From: Fen-178 sp963722575
GTDB lineage: Bacteria > Acidobacteriota > Terriglobia > Bryobacterales > Bryobacteraceae
Reading direction: 5' to 3'
DNA length: 64,000 nucleotides
Assembly (NCBI GenBank): GCA_963722575.1
Contig: CAVRNR010000006.1
Coordinates: 124,001 to 188,000, forward strand
Of the stretch, positions 60,380 through 64,000 are shown in pieces (within the stretch, counting starts at the first letter, position 1; every line of letters starts with the position of its first letter). A program made the translations under genes and the position numbers. Under the pieces are notes generated by a model. It saw only the letters and a list, made by a program, of their open reading frames with translations. It was not told the origin of the DNA and did no database searches.

Positions 60380-61962
60380 ACTTCGAGCTCATTGGAAACC
60401 TGGTCCGGCTCCGCTACAAACTGTTGTGGGCCAAGACGCGCTCGCGCAACGGCCGCATCGCGCTTTTCATGGTCTGCTATCTGCTGCTGGTGCTGCTGAT
60501 TGCGGTGCTCGCCTCGGGAGGGTTCGGCGCGGCGCTGGTGGCCGTGCGCACCGGAAAGGCCGAGTTTGTGGCGCAGGCGGTGCTCTCGAGCCTGTACGTG
60601 CAAGCCGTGATAGCGGCCGTGATTTTGGGCTTCGGGGTGAACACGATCTTCTCGGAAGCCCAGCTCCGCCGCTATCCGCTCAAGGCCCAGGAGCGGCGCG
60701 TGGCCAGGCACGTCATCGGTATTCTCGATCCCTTTTGGTTTCTGATCCTGGCGCTCGAGTTGGGGCTGGTGGTGGGGCTTTACGTCGCCAGCGCCGCGTC
60801 TTTCTGGCTGGGGCTGATCGCGGTTCTTCTGTTGTTTGTTTCCAATTACCTTTTGGCGCGCGTGGTGGCCCTGCTGCTGGAACGGTTGATGCAGCGAAAA
60901 TTCGGCGCCGCGGTGCTGCTCGGCGCCGTTGCCTGCGTGGGCTTCCTGCCCGCCCTCCTGCGGCCCGTGCTGAGGGGCCATCGCGGGGCGCTCGCGGCGT
61001 CTTTGCACGTTCTTGGCTATACACCGCCATTCGCGGCAGCCGCCACTATGACCCACACCGATCTGGCGGCTCTTTCCGGCCTGCTCTTGCAGGTGTGGTG
61101 GCTGCTGGGCCTGGCGGCCGCGCTGGTGGCGCTGGAGCGCCGGCCTCCGCACACGCCGCGCGCGGCCCCAACTACCGCCATCTCCTGGGACACGCCTTAT
61201 GATCGCCTGGCGGCGTTCTTCGGCCCGCTTCTGGGGCCTCTGATGGCTCACTGGCTCCGGTTCTACCTGCGCAACAACCGCTTCCGCACCATCTACGCGC
61301 TGGCCCTGCCGATTGCCGCCAGCGTGATCTTCACCTTGGGAAGACGCATGGGGACGCGGGACCATGCCGGGTCTCAGCTTGGCGCGGCCGTGACCGCCTT
61401 CGCCATCCTCGGCTGCATGGGAACGGCGCAGTTTTCGGTCAACCAATTCGGCTATGTGACCGGAGGATTCCGCCGCTTCTTGCTCTTACCCGTGCGGCTG
61501 GCGGCTGTTCTGCGTGCCGGCAGCTATACCTTTCTGCTGATGAATTCGGCGCTGATCCTGGTGGGCACTCTGCTCTTCATCCTTTTCTCGCCTCTTCCTT
61601 TCGACGCGCGCCTGTTGATCATGCTGGTGGGAGCCGCCGTGACGAGTCTGTTCCTGTTTCTGGGGCTGGGGCTTTGGGCCACCCTATTCGGCCCGCGCTG
61701 TTGCGACTACTACAGCAGCTTTGGAAACGACCTCTCGGCTGCCGGCAACACAGTGCTCATTGGAGGATTGCTGGTGGTGATGATCGGGCCACAGGTGCTG
61801 GCGCGGACCTGGCCGGCCGCTCTTGCGCCGGATAAATGGTGGATGGCGATCCCCGTGGTCCTGCTGGCCGCGGCTTTTTACTTCTCGTCGCTTGAACGAG
61901 CGGGACAAATGCTGCTGGCACGGCGGGAAAAACTGCTCGCTATCGTCGAAGGGAGAGGCTGA
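60376..61962 (+). CDS. ABC transporter permease
   Basis: The 528-residue protein has about twelve hydrophobic helices and no periplasmic domain, as in large ABC-2-type exporter permeases. It has no clear sequence motif beyond this. The partner ATPase gene begins 5 bp downstream, and its own start overlaps serS by 4 bases. The transported substrate is unknown. The segment between helix groups (about 255-290, RRPPHTPRAAPTTAISWDTP) is probably cytoplasmic. Confidence 0.8.
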   Translation: MNFELIGNLVRLRYKLLWAKTRSRNGRIALFMVCYLLLVLLIAVLASGGFGAALVAVRTGKAEFVAQAVLSSLYVQAVIAAVILGFGVNTIFSEAQLRRYPLKAQERRVARHVIGILDPFWFLILALELGLVVGLYVASAASFWLGLIAVLLLFVSNYLLARVVALLLERLMQRKFGAAVLLGAVACVGFLPALLRPVLRGHRGALAASLHVLGYTPPFAAAATMTHTDLAALSGLLLQVWWLLGLAAALVALERRPPHTPRAAPTTAISWDTPYDRLAAFFGPLLGPLMAHWLRFYLRNNRFRTIYALALPIAASVIFTLGRRMGTRDHAGSQLGAAVTAFAILGCMGTAQFSVNQFGYVTGGFRRFLLLPVRLAAVLRAGSYTFLLMNSALILVGTLLFILFSPLPFDARLLIMLVGAAVTSLFLFLGLGLWATLFGPRCCDYYSSFGNDLSAAGNTVLIGGLLVVMIGPQVLARTWPAALAPDKWWMAIPVVLLAAAFYFSSLERAGQMLLARREKLLAIVEGRG

Positions 61963-61966
61963 TCGA

Positions 61967-62734
61967 ATGGACGCCATGCGGATTCAAGATCTGGTGAAGA
62001 AGTACGGCACGGTTACCGCCGTCCAAGGTTTGTCGCTGTCGGTGGCGCCGGGCACCATGTTCGGCTTCCTCGGTCCCAACGGCTCGGGCAAAAGCACCAC
62101 CATCGGCTGTCTGACGGGCCTGCTGGACCCCACCGCCGGCCAAATCGAAATCCTCGGCCAGCGCTTCGACGCCGAGAGCGCCGCCATCAAGCGCCGCATG
62201 GGCGTGATGCCCGAAACCCTGGGCTTGTTCGACCCGCTCTACGCCCACGAGTTCCTGGCCTTCGTCGCGCGCATGTACGGTGTGAATGAAGCCACCACGC
62301 GCCAGCGCGTGACCGAGTTGCTGGATGCGCTCGAGCTGACCGATACCTCCAAGACGCTGCGCGATTACAGCACCGGAATGCGCAAGCGCGTGGCCTTCGC
62401 CGCCGCCGTGATCCATTCGCCCGAAGTGCTCTTTCTGGACGAGCCGTTCGAGAGCATCGACCCCGCCGGCGTGGCCTTGATGAAGCAATGGCTCCGGCGG
62501 TTCACCGAACAGGGCCGCACGGTCTTCATGACCAGCCACGTGCTGGAAACCGTGGAGCGCTTCTGTCACCAGGTGGCCATCATCACCACGCCCGGAAAAC
62601 TGGTCTGGCAGGGGGACGTCACGGTGCTTGCCAACGATGGCGCCATCAGTCACGACGGCCAGGAATTCCGCGCTCTGGAGCCGCTCTTCCTGCACCTCAC
62701 CGGTGAGCGCTACGCGGACCTGAACTGGCTGTAA
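61967..62734 (+). CDS. ABC transporter ATP-binding protein
   Basis: The 255-residue ATPase carries Walker A GPNGSGKSTT (about 35-44), a Q-loop replaced by VMPETLGLFD, the signature DYSTGMRKRVAFAAAVIHSPEVLFLDEPFES with Walker B, and the His switch in TVFMTSHVLETVERF. The signature STGM instead of LSGGQ is normal for ABC-2/CcmA-like exporters. It is paired with the permease encoded just before. Its end overlaps the end of the opposing patatin gene by 25 bp. Confidence 0.95.
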   Translation: MDAMRIQDLVKKYGTVTAVQGLSLSVAPGTMFGFLGPNGSGKSTTIGCLTGLLDPTAGQIEILGQRFDAESAAIKRRMGVMPETLGLFDPLYAHEFLAFVARMYGVNEATTRQRVTELLDALELTDTSKTLRDYSTGMRKRVAFAAAVIHSPEVLFLDEPFESIDPAGVALMKQWLRRFTEQGRTVFMTSHVLETVERFCHQVAIITTPGKLVWQGDVTVLANDGAISHDGQEFRALEPLFLHLTGERYADLNWL

Positions 62735-63639
62735 ATGATCTGTTCCCAGTCCAGACCGGCCGCCATCTTCTGGCCGATCTCGACCAGCGTGGGGATTTGG
62801 GAGAGATCCGCTTCGTCGATGTCGCTCGGCAAGAGCGGGTTGAAGGCCCGCATGACTCCAGGCCACTGGCGTTGCACCGCGTCATCCACCCAATCCTCGG
62901 AGGTGTCGACCAACGTGCTGGTGGTCCATGCAATCGTCTGCAACAAGCCCCTGGGAGGATCGCCGGAAGCCGGGAAATAACCCGTTCCGAGCGCCACAAC
63001 CCGGGTATCCGCCGCCGTGAAATCGTCGTATTCGAAGGCCTCGACGCAAACCTGGTAGGCGGGGTTGGCGGTTCCCCCGGCGCCGCCGTCGAAAAAGCGA
63101 ATGGTTTGTCCCATGATGCCGTCAATTGGCCAATGGTCGAAGTACGTGGGCGCGCAGGCCGAAGCGACAGCCGCGTCGATTAACTTCACGCCTCCCGTAG
63201 TTCGCTGGTTCTTGAGATTGTCCTTCACGAAGAACCAGTTGTGCCCGTCCATGGCTGTGGCCGAGATCATCACGCCGATGGGACAGTCGTTCATGGTCCA
63301 TGCCGCTGCCGCGCCCAGAACGTCGGCCAGAACATCGCGCAGGTGGTTGGGGTCGTACATGAAGCCTTCCACCACTCGCTTGGCCTCCGCCACCAGGCCG
63401 GCCGGTGTGAAGATCTCATGGGAGCGGCCGGTGTAGACCTTCAGGATTTCGCTGGCCGGAATGCCCGCGGCCACCGCGGCCGTGAGGAGCGCGCCGGTGG
63501 AAGTTCCGCCGCAATACTCGAAGTGGTCGCGCGTCAAGCCGCCCAGTTGCGATTCCAGTTTCATCAGGCAGCAGCACGGGATGATTCCTCTGATGCCTCC
63601 GCCCCGGATCGATAGAATGTTGCGCAAGGTTGCCTCCAT
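62710..63639 (-). CDS. Patatin-like phospholipase
   Basis: The 309-residue acyl hydrolase has the Ser-Asp dyad of patatins. The oxyanion loop is GGGIRG (residues 13-18), the nucleophile S47 is in GGTSTGALL and the Asp D184 is in FFDGGAGGTANPA. The residue before the oxyanion loop is Arg (SIRGGGIRG) where most relatives have Asp. No signal peptide is seen, so it is cytoplasmic. It probably hydrolyses membrane lipids or acyl esters. It lies 6 bp downstream of the partial oxidoreductase gene and may share its transcript. Confidence 0.9.
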   Translation of the reverse strand: MEATLRNILSIRGGGIRGIIPCCCLMKLESQLGGLTRDHFEYCGGTSTGALLTAAVAAGIPASEILKVYTGRSHEIFTPAGLVAEAKRVVEGFMYDPNHLRDVLADVLGAAAAWTMNDCPIGVMISATAMDGHNWFFVKDNLKNQRTTGGVKLIDAAVASACAPTYFDHWPIDGIMGQTIRFFDGGAGGTANPAYQVCVEAFEYDDFTAADTRVVALGTGYFPASGDPPRGLLQTIAWTTSTLVDTSEDWVDDAVQRQWPGVMRAFNPLLPSDIDEADLSQIPTLVEIGQKMAAGLDWEQIIYSQFRSA

Positions 63640-63645
63640 TCCAAA

Positions 63646-64000
63646 TCAAGCTTGGCCGCCCAGCACGCCGCGGGCATACTCATCGACGCTCGTGAGATGG
63701 ATGCCGAACTGGCCCACCACGGGCGCCATGTCTATGGCGTCTCCATACAGATAGCCCAGCATCAGCCCGGCAAAGGTCTTCTGCATGGGATCCGCGGCTC
63801 CATCGAACTGTGCGCGCAGAGTCTGCTCGGGAACATGTTCGAGTTGGAACGGCCTGCCGCCGATTCTGTCGAAACGGGCGACAACCTCCAGTGGGCTGAG
63901 TGCCTCGGGTCCGCCAAACTCGATGGTGCGGCGGTCCGCGGCCGGAGATCGAAGCGCGAGGGCGCACATTTCGGCGACATCCCGGAAGGAAACCCAACTG
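63646..64000 (-). CDS. NmrA-like NAD(P)-binding protein, C-terminal part (partial)
   Basis: The frame is open to the right edge of the window and encodes at least 117 residues. SWVSFRDVAEMCALAL is the typical 'sf.DvA' segment of NmrA/atypical short-chain dehydrogenases. It is followed by TIEFGGPEALSPLEVVARFDRIGGRPFQLEHVPEQTLRAQF, which matches their C-terminal substrate domain. The Rossmann N-terminus is outside the window. It precedes the patatin gene by 6 bp on the same strand. Confidence 0.82.
   Translation of the reverse strand, partial: SWVSFRDVAEMCALALRSPAADRRTIEFGGPEALSPLEVVARFDRIGGRPFQLEHVPEQTLRAQFDGAADPMQKTFAGLMLGYLYGDAIDMAPVVGQFGIHLTSVDEYARGVLGGQA

Overview
The window looks like chromosomal DNA of a GC-rich soil acidobacterium, probably of the Solibacter/Bryobacter type. 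This is inferred from gene content: an Oar-type TonB receptor with an N-terminal carboxypeptidase-regulatory domain, many secreted glycoside hydrolases, twin-arginine enolase-superfamily enzymes, a split transketolase and few strong ribosome binding sites. No rRNA or species marker is present, so the placement is an inference.

Left part (1-16.9 kb) is a carbohydrate locus. It holds three close paralogues of a roughly 920-residue secreted hydrolase resembling GH106 alpha-L-rhamnosidases. The first is cut by the window edge, the second is split by an IS1634-type element, and the third is intact. With them lie an outer-membrane TonB-dependent receptor with its own sigma-70 promoter and terminator, an IclR regulator overlapping the end of the third hydrolase, and two enolase-superfamily (mandelate racemase-like) proteins with Tat signals. 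The likely logic is uptake and cleavage of a rhamnose- or uronate-containing glycan, followed by sugar-acid dehydration. A metX-metW pair, a secreted HExxH metallopeptidase, three tandem GH97 enzymes, a TolC fragment, an exopolysaccharide priming transferase and an S9 dipeptidyl peptidase follow (17-29.9 kb).

Middle part (30.9-50.8 kb) is a Tad/Flp pilus locus interrupted by regulators, an IS4-type element and two GT-C membrane proteins. cpaC and cpaB lie on the minus strand. On the plus strand are two flp pilins, cpaA, cpaE, cpaF, tadB, tadC, a 31-residue membrane peptide, a DUF192-like protein, a PilZ-TadE fusion, a TadE protein and a TadG-like protein. The flp-cpaA unit has been duplicated in tandem: one cpaA copy is a wreck, while about 97 bp upstream of each flp is identical. 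Two regulators in the locus are abnormal: a LuxR-type regulator without a phospho-aspartate and a sigma-54 activator broken by a one-base frameshift.

Right part (50.8-64 kb) is mostly housekeeping: tRNA-Val, DUF72, DinB, split transketolase, a histidine kinase/response regulator pair, a class V aminotransferase, hemB, a small Cys/His protein, serS, an ABC transporter pair, a patatin-like lipase and a partial NmrA-type oxidoreductase. Small dispersed palindromes with a CCCAC-type tail recur between genes across the window.
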